The notes: a model not told the origin generated them from the letters alone. Positions 56,601-64,000 are shown, counted from the stretch's first letter. The stretch: DNA of 64,000 nucleotides from CBDDIP01 sp965279405 (GCA_965279405.1 OZ257157.1:1860001-1924000), one strand, 5' to 3'. Numbers and translations: made by a program.

Positions 56601-58123
56601 CCGACGAGCGCGATTCCGGCGTCGAGGAGCTCACGTTGGCCGGTGCGGCTCGCAGCGATCTCCCGGTCGATCTGTGTCAGCTCACCGGCGAGGCGGGTGT
56701 GTTCGCCGTCGAAGCGTTTCCGGTCCTTGTCGAACCGCTCGGCCTCACGGCCGGCCCCCTCGCTCGCGTGCGTGTCCGATCTGTACTGCTCCTCACCAAC
56801 TGCGGCGAGTTCGGCGTACTTCGCTGCGACATGACTGGCAGCAGTGTGGGCGTCGGTTCGCAACGGGGCGAGGCCTTGCTCGGCGGCGTCGTACGCTTCC
56901 CGTGCCGCTGTCGCCGCCATGTTCGCGGACCGCCACGCCTGGATCGGTTCGACGGCCCGCCACGCCTGAAGCTCGGTGTCCGTACGGCCGACCGTGGTCT
57001 CTGCTTCCTCGGTTCGCGCGAGCGCGTCGCGCTCCACCAGGCGAGCGTCTTCGAGATTCAGCTGTGCCCGTAGGTTCTCCTGACGCCCTTCGTCGGTCTG
57101 GACCTGATCGAGCTCGGATCCGAGCGTCTCGTACCGCTGTGTCGCCGCGTCGAGACGGATCTGCTGGGCGGTCCGTCGCACCCTGATGCGGGCGGCGAGG
57201 TCGTCGCCGGCCATCTCGGTCGCAGTCACCGCCGCGGCCGCCTCCGCGCGCTGTCGCTCGACCGTGTTCAGGGCGACGAGCCCGTCATTCAGGGCGGTGA
57301 AGAAGCCGAGGTCGGTCTGCAGTGCCCCGCGCTGGCCGGCAAGGTCCGCGTACCCGCCAAGCGTCGACGCGAAGTTGGCGAGCGCCTGATCGTCGTTGAG
57401 TGCCTGAATGAAGAACAGGACCACACTGTCGGGTGTGGCCAACCGCTTGATCAACGCGCCCGCGCCGGACTCCTCGTCGTTCATGCGCATCTGATGCACG
57501 AACAGTTCTGGGTCGAGTGGCGTGCGGGTGTCGAGCGCATCCGCCCACTCCTTCGCGGTCCGGGCCCACACGAACTGGTCGGCGCCGCGATGGACGAACA
57601 TCTGGGTCATCTGGTCTCGGAAGTCGGCGAGGGTCCGCCGGCGGCGGGTTCCGTCGTCGGCGATCACGTCGAACGGCAAGTCGTCGACGGTCACCCCGCC
57701 CACCCGGAACGTGTACCAGTTCCGCTTCAGGTCGCCCATCTTCAAGTCCGACGGACGGGTCCGATCAGGCCATTCGTAGACCGCGCCGAGCACGAACCGG
57801 CCGATGTCGCGGTGCTCCCATTCCGTGACGACATGGGACGTATCCCCGTTTTGGACGTACTCGCCGATGTTGGACCCGCCAACCTGTTCACGCGATGCGG
57901 TCACGACGATGGACGACAGGAGCCGGATCATCGTCGTCTTGCCGCCGGTGTTCGTCAGCGACCACAGGACCTTGTCGGCGACACCACTGACGGCGTCGTG
58001 ATTCAGGTCGAGCGGATCGAACCGTGCGGCGTCCGGTCCAACGGAACGCATATGCACACGCGCCAGGGTCAGGTCCGGACGTTTCGTTGCGGTGCCGACC
58101 GCTTCGGTGAACAAGTTCGTCAT
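53636..58123 (-). CDS. jetC: Wadjet protein JetC (SMC-like ATPase)
   Basis: A 1495-residue SMC/MukB-like protein, the motor that extrudes plasmid DNA loops in Wadjet systems. The N-terminal head has Walker A SLTNTGGKTTM (K62). The middle is very long coiled coil with a hinge-like region, rich in Glu, Gln, Arg and Ala (about 330-1280). The C-terminal head has signature SGGQELTL (about residue 1355) and Walker B LLIDNPFG (D1389); the residue after the Asp is Asn rather than the usual catalytic Glu. ATG 58123 overlaps the stop of jetB (ATGA). Length fits JetC and differs from bacterial Smc, which has a classic hinge and no jet neighbours. Confidence 0.93.
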   Translation of the reverse strand: MTNLFTEAVGTATKRPDLTLARVHMRSVGPDAARFDPLDLNHDAVSGVADKVLWSLTNTGGKTTMIRLLSSIVVTASREQVGGSNIGEYVQNGDTSHVVTEWEHRDIGRFVLGAVYEWPDRTRPSDLKMGDLKRNWYTFRVGGVTVDDLPFDVIADDGTRRRRTLADFRDQMTQMFVHRGADQFVWARTAKEWADALDTRTPLDPELFVHQMRMNDEESGAGALIKRLATPDSVVLFFIQALNDDQALANFASTLGGYADLAGQRGALQTDLGFFTALNDGLVALNTVERQRAEAAAAVTATEMAGDDLAARIRVRRTAQQIRLDAATQRYETLGSELDQVQTDEGRQENLRAQLNLEDARLVERDALARTEEAETTVGRTDTELQAWRAVEPIQAWRSANMAATAAREAYDAAEQGLAPLRTDAHTAASHVAAKYAELAAVGEEQYRSDTHASEGAGREAERFDKDRKRFDGEHTRLAGELTQIDREIAASRTGQRELLDAGIALVGEEPAATETRLQNTVIDARADVRGLGDRIGAIGGELEKLVQPVAAARRSVTADEGVARDAAGRLARFLSELEEVANDETVVALAGDSQLTGATEAARISSIATDQAARLEQEAAQFDEQLRVIQAQIARLEAGDLMATAPEIEATRELLRQHGIGATTGWEWIAQNIPAPDRETAIQARPDLANAVIVSDHSRLREAEALCRTEEPDGRIAVLVIDPSAFHASTGTPEESFVLAPHRALFDPEWAEQTLHALRIEQAEWVEIAEGCRVGASRLRGAVAALTSFASRWVNVTSDELNTAVKTAEQAQAATIATLEGLEGQQQALQSEREQANEERNTRSGRLTGLEVALQRATHVAGLQREARRAEDRRAAVISDRTRAERARDAAELARQEADGRRMNLIGRAATARAEAQTYRTRQRDIGIEPASVAPPTALPELESRWRELSSRLRAEEQGSDHAERLRETDRLASELRVAVDELDDDIRTQADALCETFAASNPGLRAESARLAMDAYRSAVAAHEAAKSVLADARRRVTERTPEGRPSHIVLPDDWDVSTSDLIAEQRIEVEASLQTLRDRGRELTETRRQLAAATDLQRTEQQRFDVALRSWRSSADESLDRAYDEYEGSGTQAIDDLGALDQRLREDQLRLTARETTLRDTLDVVRNVARDERWASVASPIRERCKVAPVEEVAASAERWSQDAVIRCRSLSDDLASLDQHRDLLVNQLETLCGNQRRLLNEVTTCSKLPAGVGGDLAGQPAFKINFDKLPDAEARVRLTIRVDDWAQRLAGEGGARSLNRDQRVRWLADAVKDTVKHSQTGAWRVRVLKPPVDGRVEYRAPDRVGTEYSGGQELTLAVLLYCTLAAVRAKHRTGGSRPPGVLLIDNPFGRASNAALIRMQQMLALQSGVQLVCATGLDDPGILAAFEGDTGKVIRLRNDRDQRKGLQYLRIVEPTALQAVTAAFGGARTDTSDEARVSASGYTIRSGRGER

Positions 58124-58866
58124 GACGCCGCCTCCGTCGTCGTGTTCGCGCTCGCGGCTCGTTCGCGGTCGAGCAGGGCGCTGTAGATGTCGGAGTCCTC
58201 GATGAGGTCGCGGACCGCGATCCGCATCCGTGACGTCGCCCGCCACGTTCCACCGTCTTCGTCGGAGACAGCGGAAAGCATCCCTTCCGTTTCGAGGAAG
58301 ACGCACATCTTCTTGACCAGCCCGGACCGCTCCGCTGACGACGAGCGTTGCGACTCGCTGCGCGACTGACGGAGCCGCAGCCAAGCCCGCCACAGTTCGT
58401 CGAGGCCTTCGTCGTGCGCTTCGGCGTCGCCGGCTTCAGCGTCACGCTTGTCACAGATCCTGTTCAGGTACTCAACGACACCACCGACCGATACCCGTGG
58501 GACACGGGCCACGTCATCGAGCTGGGCCGGGTTCGGGTAGGCCATCCTGGCGATGGCGAGCAGCACGGCCCCATTGACGGCGCGGCGGACGACCGAGTTG
58601 ACCCGTTTGGAGAAGTCCGTCATCGGCATTCGCAGTGCCGAGTCCGGCTCCGCGATCGCGATCGCACCGACCTGACGGTCGACGCTCAGTGTTAGCCCGA
58701 GACCGGCAGCAAACCCGTCGCAGGTCTCGGCGAATACGTCTTCGTCGAGGTAGCGGCGCACGACCCGGTCGTAGTCCTCGTGGCGGGCCGGCTGTTCCTT
58801 CGGGCGGGCCGCCCAGCCGATCAGCCGGCCGGCGTCGACGATGTTGCTCTGGTCACTGGACGTCAT
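58120..58866 (-). CDS. jetB: Wadjet protein JetB (kleisin-associated, DUF4194-like)
   Basis: A 248-residue MukE-like protein that, in known Wadjet systems, binds the JetA kleisin and the JetC head. Typical parts are LDEDVFAETCDGFAAGLGLTL, the helical SKRVNSVVRRAVNGAVLLAIARMAY, and the C-terminal winged-helix stretch with RMRIAVRDLIEDSDIYSALL. ATG 58866 is set by the ATGA overlap with jetA; the open frame upstream runs inside jetA. There is another ATGA overlap with jetC. Confidence 0.85.
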   Translation of the reverse strand: MTSSDQSNIVDAGRLIGWAARPKEQPARHEDYDRVVRRYLDEDVFAETCDGFAAGLGLTLSVDRQVGAIAIAEPDSALRMPMTDFSKRVNSVVRRAVNGAVLLAIARMAYPNPAQLDDVARVPRVSVGGVVEYLNRICDKRDAEAGDAEAHDEGLDELWRAWLRLRQSRSESQRSSSAERSGLVKKMCVFLETEGMLSAVSDEDGGTWRATSRMRIAVRDLIEDSDIYSALLDRERAASANTTTEAAS

Positions 58867-60425
58867 CCGGAGATCCTCTCCGACATGGGTTGGATCGCGC
58901 TGCGCACGGCGAGCGCGAAGTCGGCGGCACCGTCGCTCGGTGGCCCAGCCGGGTGCCCGACGAGGACCCCCGGGGCGATCCACAGGTCGTCACCGACGAC
59001 CCACGGACTGACGAGGCGTCGCCCTGCAGGAGCGGCGCAGAGCACGTCAACGCCGCCGGCGGCGGTCAGCGCCGTCGACGTGTGTTCGAACGCGAGGTGG
59101 CAGACCGCCGCGATCAGTGTCCCGGCGTCGAGCGGTTCGTCACCGTCGTGGGCGTCCGCGATCGCCGGGATGTCGTCGAGGATCCGTGACAGCAGCACCG
59201 GTTCGGTGATCCCGGCAAGGACCCGTTCGGCGGCCTCCCAGTACTCGACCCACCATGGATCGTCGTCGGACAGGTCGAACTCCGGTTCCTCGACTTCGTC
59301 CCCGAGGCCCGGGTCGACGGGGACGACGGCGAGCTCGTCGAGCAATCTCGCCAACGTCGGCTGCATCGTGCGCCGTGGCGCCGCGAAACGGATCAGCAGA
59401 CGGTCTGCCCAGTCGGCGATCGCGGTCGCTGGTGCGTCGAGGGCGGTGCCGAGCAGTTCCCGTTCGATGTCGAACCGGGTCCTGGTCGTCGGTGGCCGGG
59501 CGAAGCGCTCGTCTTGGGCGTTGCGGAGCCGGCTGCGGATCTGCATCAGGTGCCGTTGCAGTTCGGTGTGCCGCATCGTGCATTCCTTGAGGACGACGAT
59601 CAGCTGGTTGGCGACGGTCCGCATGTCCGGGTCGACCGCTTCCCCACGACGGTCCTCGACGGCGCCGCGCAGTTCGAGCTCGGCGCTGATTCGCTCGCGG
59701 ATGTGGTCGAGGGCGCTGTCGAGCAGGCGCGGAACCTCGATGGCCCAGTCATGGCTGTCGGGGTCGATCAGCGTGTCGCGAGTGATGTTGCGGATCTGCT
59801 CGAGGTACTGAATCGTCTGGTACCGGGCACGTTGGGCGACCACGACAGCGGAGGTGAGCGCGCCGCGCTGGATCAGGGCCCGCATCTGCGCCTCGGACGC
59901 GATCTGGGCGGACTCGATGTCCATGTCCAGCGCGTCGACAAGTACGTTGATCGCGGCAGGGCTGGCGCGAAGGTCGGTGGTCCCGTCCGGGCGGTACTCC
60001 TCGTACAGGAGCCGGAACTCGTGGACACGGTGAACGGCATCACCGACGAAGTCCACGTAATTGTGGGTGTGGTGCGTGTCGGTAATCAGGCCGGCGAGGA
60101 CCTTCTCGGCGACGACTAGCCACTCCTCCCGACCGCCCTCAGGGCGGTGTCGGGCCGCCTCGCGTGTCACGGACTCGAGCGCTGCGTCGTACTGCATGCC
60201 TGCCGCAACGCCCATAGCGAGGGCGACCTGGTCGATCGCCCCGGCGGCGAGGGTGATCAGGTCATAGTGCGCCCAGAACAACCCGGCATAGGAGGATTTG
60301 TTGCGCTCGAGGTCGTTGATCGGCGACGAGATCACGATGCCTTTGACGCGACGGGTGATTCCCGCGTCGTCAGTAGGGATTGCGAAGTCCGTTGCCTGCC
60401 AATCGCCGTTGGCGCTCTGCTCCAT
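58863..60425 (-). CDS. jetA: Wadjet protein JetA (MukF-like kleisin)
   Basis: A 520-residue mostly helical protein, the kleisin-type subunit that links the JetC heads. The N-terminal segment (VKGIVISSPINDLERNKSSYAGLFWAHYDLI) and the long central helices (MDIESAQIASEAQMRALIQRG, YLEQIRNITRDTLID) match DUF3375-type kleisins in layout. The C-terminal domain (PWWVEYWEAAERVLAGI onward, about 380-520) is likely the head-binding winged helix. It is the first gene of the operon. The start ATG has a -10-like TACTAT 6 nt upstream, so leaderless translation is likely. Confidence 0.85.
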   Translation of the reverse strand: MEQSANGDWQATDFAIPTDDAGITRRVKGIVISSPINDLERNKSSYAGLFWAHYDLITLAAGAIDQVALAMGVAAGMQYDAALESVTREAARHRPEGGREEWLVVAEKVLAGLITDTHHTHNYVDFVGDAVHRVHEFRLLYEEYRPDGTTDLRASPAAINVLVDALDMDIESAQIASEAQMRALIQRGALTSAVVVAQRARYQTIQYLEQIRNITRDTLIDPDSHDWAIEVPRLLDSALDHIRERISAELELRGAVEDRRGEAVDPDMRTVANQLIVVLKECTMRHTELQRHLMQIRSRLRNAQDERFARPPTTRTRFDIERELLGTALDAPATAIADWADRLLIRFAAPRRTMQPTLARLLDELAVVPVDPGLGDEVEEPEFDLSDDDPWWVEYWEAAERVLAGITEPVLLSRILDDIPAIADAHDGDEPLDAGTLIAAVCHLAFEHTSTALTAAGGVDVLCAAPAGRRLVSPWVVGDDLWIAPGVLVGHPAGPPSDGAADFALAVRSAIQPMSERISG

Positions 60426-60431
60426 GTATCG

Positions 60432-60437
60432 ATAGTA
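60432..60437 (-). promoter_or_regulatory. Leaderless-type -10 box of the jet operon (TACTAT)
   Basis: On the - strand, TACTAT ends 6 nt before the jetA ATG. It has the same geometry as the boxes before lon, the 21.6-kb aminotransferase gene, the 28.0-kb membrane protein gene and the helicase operon. Confidence 0.5.
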
Positions 60438-60921
60438 GGGCGGGTTCGCGCGACAGATTTTCGGGATGAACGGCGGCGAACCCCGCTCGGTCAGCCGGCG
60501 GCGCGGACGTGACGCACCGGGTGATGTCGGGTTCGAGTTCTCGGACTTGAACGCGCGGTCCGGTCCGATTCCAATTGTCGAAGGTGATCACAGTGGTCCG
60601 CTGGTCGATTTCGACTGGCCGCAGCTTTCGGGACAGCAGACCTGCCAGCGGTCATAGTGCGTCGACACCAGGAGTTGCCTTCGTGCTCGGGTCCCCCAAG
60701 TAGGTCCGCGAGCCCGAGTAGTTTCACGTCGTCGAGAATTTGCAACGGATCGTCTAGTTCAACGAGATCGAGACAGGTGTTGTCCAACCCACAATTGAAC
60801 GACGACTGTTCGCCTATTCGGGAGGTAGCACGCTCGCCTCGCTCATGGTCCGAGCCTCGCGCAAGGGTGTGGCTCGATTGCGCTGGTGATCAGCGAAGGA
60901 CATCGGGGTTGTGGCGGCGTG
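60438..60921. other. Intergenic region between jetA and the kinase gene
   Basis: About 480 bp of lower-GC DNA without a convincing gene. The best fragment is on the - strand near 60650-60787 (reading TCLDLVELDDPLQILDDVKLL), which looks protein-like but has no proper end; it may be a gene remnant. No repeats or RNA gene were recognised. Confidence 0.4.
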
Positions 60922-62304
60922 CTAATCGGTGCGTGGGTTGATGATCGCGTCCCGCCAATTGTGGATGTCTGATTCCACTCGATCCGCGAGCGCAAAGGAA
61001 AGGTCGTCGAAGATGGCCGCTTCTCCGGGACCGCCAATCAACGTCGTTCGGGCGCCAGCCTGCAAGACGACGGTAGGGCCGCCCCAGTACGTGATCGCTG
61101 CGCCGGCGACGAAGGTGGCGTCTACGCCAGATTCGCCTCCGATGATGCCGACGAAGTGGCGGAGGCTGGGCTGCCCGTCCGTTCCCTGAATAAGCGACGA
61201 GACACAGACTCGAATCTCGTTGGACCTATTCGAGTCTTCCTGAATCACCGCTGGCTTGTTCACGATGTCAAGCAAGTCGCCACCGTCGTACTGAAACGCC
61301 TGTGTCCCATCTCGGCGGAACACCGGTGCGCCCTGATCCTCCAGATAGCGCAGCGTGTCCTCGCATCGTGCTGCTAGGCGAAACATGGCCGCGCGAACAT
61401 CGTCCGTCTTGGCGCGGCGGGCTTCCCGATCTCCCCCGGCGGCCTTGACATGAATCATCGCCGACTCGATTGCTCCCCTCAGGTCGGGAAACACGTTGGG
61501 CCCACCACCGCGTTCAGCCGATACCCAGGCTGCGAGATCTCCAGCTACCGCAGCCATTGATGGTCGGTCAGTCGGATCCTCTGCAGTCATCACGCGCAGC
61601 AATGCATCGATCTCGCTGAGCCTCTGCTCGTTCGGCAGGAGGACGTTGAGTGCGGCTGCGCCACCGACCTGGTTCGGCGGGAACGCCTTGCCGGACAGCA
61701 CAACCCAGATCGTCTTTCCGAACGAGTACACGTCGGCTGGCGCTCCGGCCGCCTTCGAAGGTTCGTTGATGAGTTCAGACGGAACGTAGAAGTTCGAGCC
61801 CAGCTTTGGCCGCCCGACAGTGAGATCTCCCAGGTCGTCTGGCCCCGTGACCAGCCCGAAATCGGCTACCACCGGTAGCTCGGCCAAGTAGAGCAAGTTG
61901 GAAGGCTTGATGTCTCGATGGTGGATGCCCGCCGCCGCGAGATCAGCGAGCGTCGCTGCAACTTGTGCGAGGAGCGCAATCCGTTCAGGCAACGTCGTAG
62001 TGGTCGCGTCAGGGAAGGGGCGCGCCCTAGGCATCGTGAACCAAAGCACGTCGTTTCGAGTCGCGGTAGCGACATTCGAGTCCAACACCGCAATCACGCC
62101 GGGGTGGCTGATCGCCTGGAGAATCGTGACCTCACGAGTGAAGCGAGCGCGACCCTCCTTGCTATTTCGCGTGAGCTCCTTGCAGACAACGGAATCGACG
62201 TCGGCGAGCGCCCGCACCACTCCGTTGCCCCCGCCGCCAATCTTCGCACCGAGCTTTGGCATTCCGGCGCGAGACATCTCGCGGCCCGATCTCTTCGTAG
62301 CCAT
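60922..62304 (-). CDS. Atypical Ser/Thr protein kinase with unknown C-terminal domain
   Basis: A 460-residue soluble kinase. Gly-rich loop GAKIGGGGNGVV, ATP lysine in VVCKEL (K42), catalytic loop HHRDIKPSNLL (D131), ADFGLV (DFG at 148-150), then APADVYSFGKTIWVVLSGKAFP. The C-terminal about 160 residues (from about 300) are not a known sensor domain: they read as a helical part followed by a compact strand-rich part (FVGIIGGESGVDATFVAGAAI). No membrane helix or PASTA unit exists, unlike PknB. ATG 62304 has GGAAGG about 10 nt upstream. It is divergent from the FRG gene (266 bp between) and has more A/T-ending codons than the core genes. A role in phage defence is inference. Confidence 0.82.
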   Translation of the reverse strand: MATKRSGREMSRAGMPKLGAKIGGGGNGVVRALADVDSVVCKELTRNSKEGRARFTREVTILQAISHPGVIAVLDSNVATATRNDVLWFTMPRARPFPDATTTTLPERIALLAQVAATLADLAAAGIHHRDIKPSNLLYLAELPVVADFGLVTGPDDLGDLTVGRPKLGSNFYVPSELINEPSKAAGAPADVYSFGKTIWVVLSGKAFPPNQVGGAAALNVLLPNEQRLSEIDALLRVMTAEDPTDRPSMAAVAGDLAAWVSAERGGGPNVFPDLRGAIESAMIHVKAAGGDREARRAKTDDVRAAMFRLAARCEDTLRYLEDQGAPVFRRDGTQAFQYDGGDLLDIVNKPAVIQEDSNRSNEIRVCVSSLIQGTDGQPSLRHFVGIIGGESGVDATFVAGAAITYWGGPTVVLQAGARTTLIGGPGEAAIFDDLSFALADRVESDIHNWRDAIINPRTD

Positions 62305-62570
62305 TGATGACACCCTTCCAACCGAGCGGCTGAACGTATTCAAGCGTCGCTGGAGACTCCACTCGCTTTTGAGCAGCATCGCGCCATTTCGCAGGGTTCG
62401 ACGATGTTGGCGTTGTCGCACGGCTAACGGAGAGCGTTCGAAATGAGAAGGCCGCCGAGGTGTCCCCAGCCGGGTACGCAAGCCAAGGCAAGCCTACGTA
62501 GCATCGAGCGGAACACTGCGGGTCGGTGCAGCCGATGACTGCGTCTGAACTTGATCCGGGGGGATCCGAC

Positions 62571-63488
62571 ATGACCGAGTACTTCACGACGCGCGAACGG
62601 AGCGTTACAACCCGAGACGAGCTTGGCGAGCGAATCCGGCAAGTGGCTGCCCTGTCTGAATCCACCGGACTTACCTTCTACTGGCGTGGTCAGGCCGATG
62701 CAGAGTGGGCAATCCACTCGTCACTCCACCGAGCGCTGGCGAAGAAGCGAGGACTTCCGCCCGGTCAGATCCACCAGATCCTGGAGGCAGAGGTGGTCGA
62801 CGCCGAGCGGCAGATCGTTGACGAGGCGCGCCAGTGGATCCGACCCAGCGTGGGCGCCCGCCTGACGACGGTTGACCTCCTTGCTCGGCTGCAACACGAA
62901 GGGGTGCCGACTCGACTCCTCGACTTCACCTCTGATCCGCTGGTCGCTCTGTACTTTGCTGTTGCCGACTGTCCGGATCGCGACGGCCGGATCGTCGTGG
63001 CGTCAGCACGCGGGGTCGCTGGAAACGCACTCAAGAATGCATTCGACGTACCGTGGGAACGAAGTAACCCCGCCCGACCAACGGATTGGGGCGAGCAGTT
63101 GTACGCCCTCGAGGATCAAGCTGACTTCCTTCGAATCATTCGTCAGAAGGGAGTGTTTCTGATCGGTGGCACGCCATCGACGCGGCCTCATCGGCGTTAC
63201 CCCGATGGCAGGAGCCTGACGGCGATCGATGTCCGATCAAGCATGTCGATTCCGCTAGCGCTTCAATCATGGGCGCAGGCCGAGGCCGCATTCAATGGGA
63301 CAACGGCAAGGGGGCGGGCTGCGACGGTTGTGTCCGCACTCACGTTGCGGATTCCCCAAGCGAACAAGACAGCGCTTCGTGAGTCGCTCGAAGAGTCTGG
63401 ACTGTCGTGGTCGACTCTGTTTCCGGACGCCGCCGGTCTCGCAAGCCGAGGTCCGTTCGTCTCTTCGCTGAGCTCGTCTCTTCGCTGA
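62571..63488 (+). CDS. FRG-domain protein
   Basis: A 305-residue protein. The FRG domain is clear: FYWRGQADAEW at 36-46, SSLHRAL, then LLARLQHEGVPTRLLDFTSDPLVALYFAVAD (about 107-137). FRG proteins are common in prophages and defence neighbourhoods; their biochemistry is not well known. The second half (about 190-305) has no named motif. ATG 62571 follows a G-rich stretch (ccggggggatccg); GTG 62526 is an alternative. The 3' end carries a 17-bp tandem duplication that sets the C-terminal residues. Confidence 0.82.
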   Translation: MTEYFTTRERSVTTRDELGERIRQVAALSESTGLTFYWRGQADAEWAIHSSLHRALAKKRGLPPGQIHQILEAEVVDAERQIVDEARQWIRPSVGARLTTVDLLARLQHEGVPTRLLDFTSDPLVALYFAVADCPDRDGRIVVASARGVAGNALKNAFDVPWERSNPARPTDWGEQLYALEDQADFLRIIRQKGVFLIGGTPSTRPHRRYPDGRSLTAIDVRSSMSIPLALQSWAQAEAAFNGTTARGRAATVVSALTLRIPQANKTALRESLEESGLSWSTLFPDAAGLASRGPFVSSLSSSLR

Positions 63489-63494
63489 GCTCGT
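63461..63494 (+). repeat. 17-bp tandem duplication at the FRG gene end
   Basis: TCTCTTCGCTGAGCTCG occurs twice without a gap (63461-63477, 63478-63494). The stop codon lies in the second copy. Without the duplication the frame would end two codons earlier (SSLSSS then TAG). Confidence 0.8.
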
Positions 63495-63551
63495 CATAGC
63501 CGTAACGGCGCAGGTACAGAATCACCCGGCCATCGTGCGTTCAGCCGTTGG

Positions 63552-63568
63552 CGTGAACGCAGTTCACG
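63552..63568. terminator. Hairpin between the convergent FRG and ImmA/IrrE-like genes
   Basis: CGTGAAC-GCA-GTTCACG, a perfect 7-bp stem with a 3-nt loop, about 63 bp after the FRG stop and 31 bp before the end of the opposite gene. It may serve both strands. Confidence 0.45.
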
Positions 63569-63598
63569 GGACGACGAAGGGGCGCTCAGAGTGATGCG

Positions 63599-64000
63599 TC
63601 AGATGTCGATTACTGGCCGGGCGTCGTGCAGGCCCAGCAGACGTCGTATCAGGACGATCGGCAGCGCCGCCTCCTCCGCCAAGGCTTCCAGGGTCACTCC
63701 CTCACTGGCGAGTACATCGATCGCTTTCGTGAGAAGCACCGGCTGCTCGGGTCGCCCGAGAAGGTTGTCTCCGGGTTCATTGATGCGCCAGCCCCGACTT
63801 GACATTGCTTTCACAGCGGTCAGGTAGTTCGAATCCGACATCACCTTCAGCTGCTTCGAGCGAAAGAGGAGTGCGGCGAGAGAGACCTTCCAGGTCGCCT
63901 TCAGGTCCATGAGCAGCGACCAGTCGACGCGCCTCGGTAGCAAGTCGACCATTGGATCACGAGGCATCAGAAGTGCAGCTGCGAAGCGGTGGGCCTGACT
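63599..64000 (-). CDS. ImmA/IrrE-type protein, C-terminal part (gene runs off the right edge)
   Basis: The last 133 codons of a gene that continues beyond the window. The visible N-terminal end reads SQAHRFAAALLMPRDPMVD, the usual segment just after the HExxH metal site in ImmA/IrrE metallopeptidases; the HExxH itself is not in the window. RRVDWSLLMDLKATWKVSLAALLFRSKQLKV continues the family pattern. The full protein probably has an N-terminal Xre-type DNA-binding domain or a partner gene, as in proteases that cleave phage-type or toxin repressors. A HigA-like antitoxin is another possibility. Confidence 0.8.
   Translation of the reverse strand, partial: SQAHRFAAALLMPRDPMVDLLPRRVDWSLLMDLKATWKVSLAALLFRSKQLKVMSDSNYLTAVKAMSSRGWRINEPGDNLLGRPEQPVLLTKAIDVLASEGVTLEALAEEAALPIVLIRRLLGLHDARPVIDI

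Noticed and set aside
55235..57073. A 612-codon + strand frame inside jetC
   Set aside because: Antisense to the coiled coil of JetC; composition is that of a shadow frame.
53636..58123. JetC as chromosomal Smc or MukB
   Set aside because: The neighbours jetA, jetB and jetD in a coupled operon and the Toprim protein identify Wadjet; chromosomal condensin genes do not have a jetD.
60491..60941. Small open frames between jetA and the kinase gene as real genes
   Set aside because: None has a start signal, a recognisable family or typical codon use; at best they are remnants.

Overview
The window is high-GC actinobacterial DNA. The strongest marker is the cell-wall/signalling block fhaA-fhaB-pstP-rodA-pbpA-pknB with crgA, a trpG/pabA-type amidotransferase and a tRNA-Leu(CAG) next to fhaA. 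This is the gene order known from the origin-proximal region of mycobacteria, here without pknA. The accessory metabolism (an N-acyl-D-amino-acid deacylase-type amidohydrolase, an LLM flavin oxidoreductase, TauD and AlkB dioxygenases) and several leaderless genes with a TANNNT box 6-7 nt before the start fit a free-living actinomycete. Acidimicrobiia is possible, but this is inference and no rRNA is present to settle it.

Layout. Positions 1-7.9 kb hold the 5' part of a molybdopterin oxidoreductase gene, an amidohydrolase, an alpha/beta hydrolase, a small zinc-ribbon protein and a complete ABC importer operon (lipoprotein, two permeases, ATPase). Positions 7.9-14.8 kb hold an LLM oxidoreductase, tRNA-Ala(UGC), a frameshifted gene that starts inside the tRNA CCA end, a membrane protein, a VOC protein, a SpoU-type RNA methylase, AlkB, and an aminotransferase coupled to a ferredoxin-reductase-like flavoprotein. 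Positions 14.8-28.2 kb hold a three-copy palindromic repeat, Lon with a dyad over its promoter, a Tat/LPLTG surface protein, an MFS carrier, a lipoprotein, a TauD dioxygenase, a second class III aminotransferase with a MarR regulator, a PASTA/NPCBM-like lipoprotein divergent from a membrane Hsp70-beta-propeller fusion, and a thiolase. Positions 28.2-36.7 kb are the conserved cell division and cell wall cluster.

From the tRNA-Leu at 37.0 kb to the window end the content is accessory and looks like a defence island. It has two large convergent operons. The + strand operon (37.86-52.5 kb) has three translationally coupled genes. The first is a 2027-residue fusion of a DEDDh exonuclease, a DinG-like helicase and a RecQ-like helicase. 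The second is an 811-residue unrecognised protein. The third is a 2045-residue protein with a C-terminal P-loop ATPase. I do not recognise this trio as a named system, and it is the best candidate for something undescribed. The - strand operon (52.6-60.4 kb) is a complete, coupled Wadjet anti-plasmid system, jetA-jetB-jetC-jetD. Beyond it lie an atypical Ser/Thr kinase, a divergent FRG-domain protein and the C-terminal part of an ImmA/IrrE-type protein cut by the window end.

No integrase, transposase, CRISPR array or rRNA was seen. Similarity searches were not possible, so family calls rest on motifs read from the translations.
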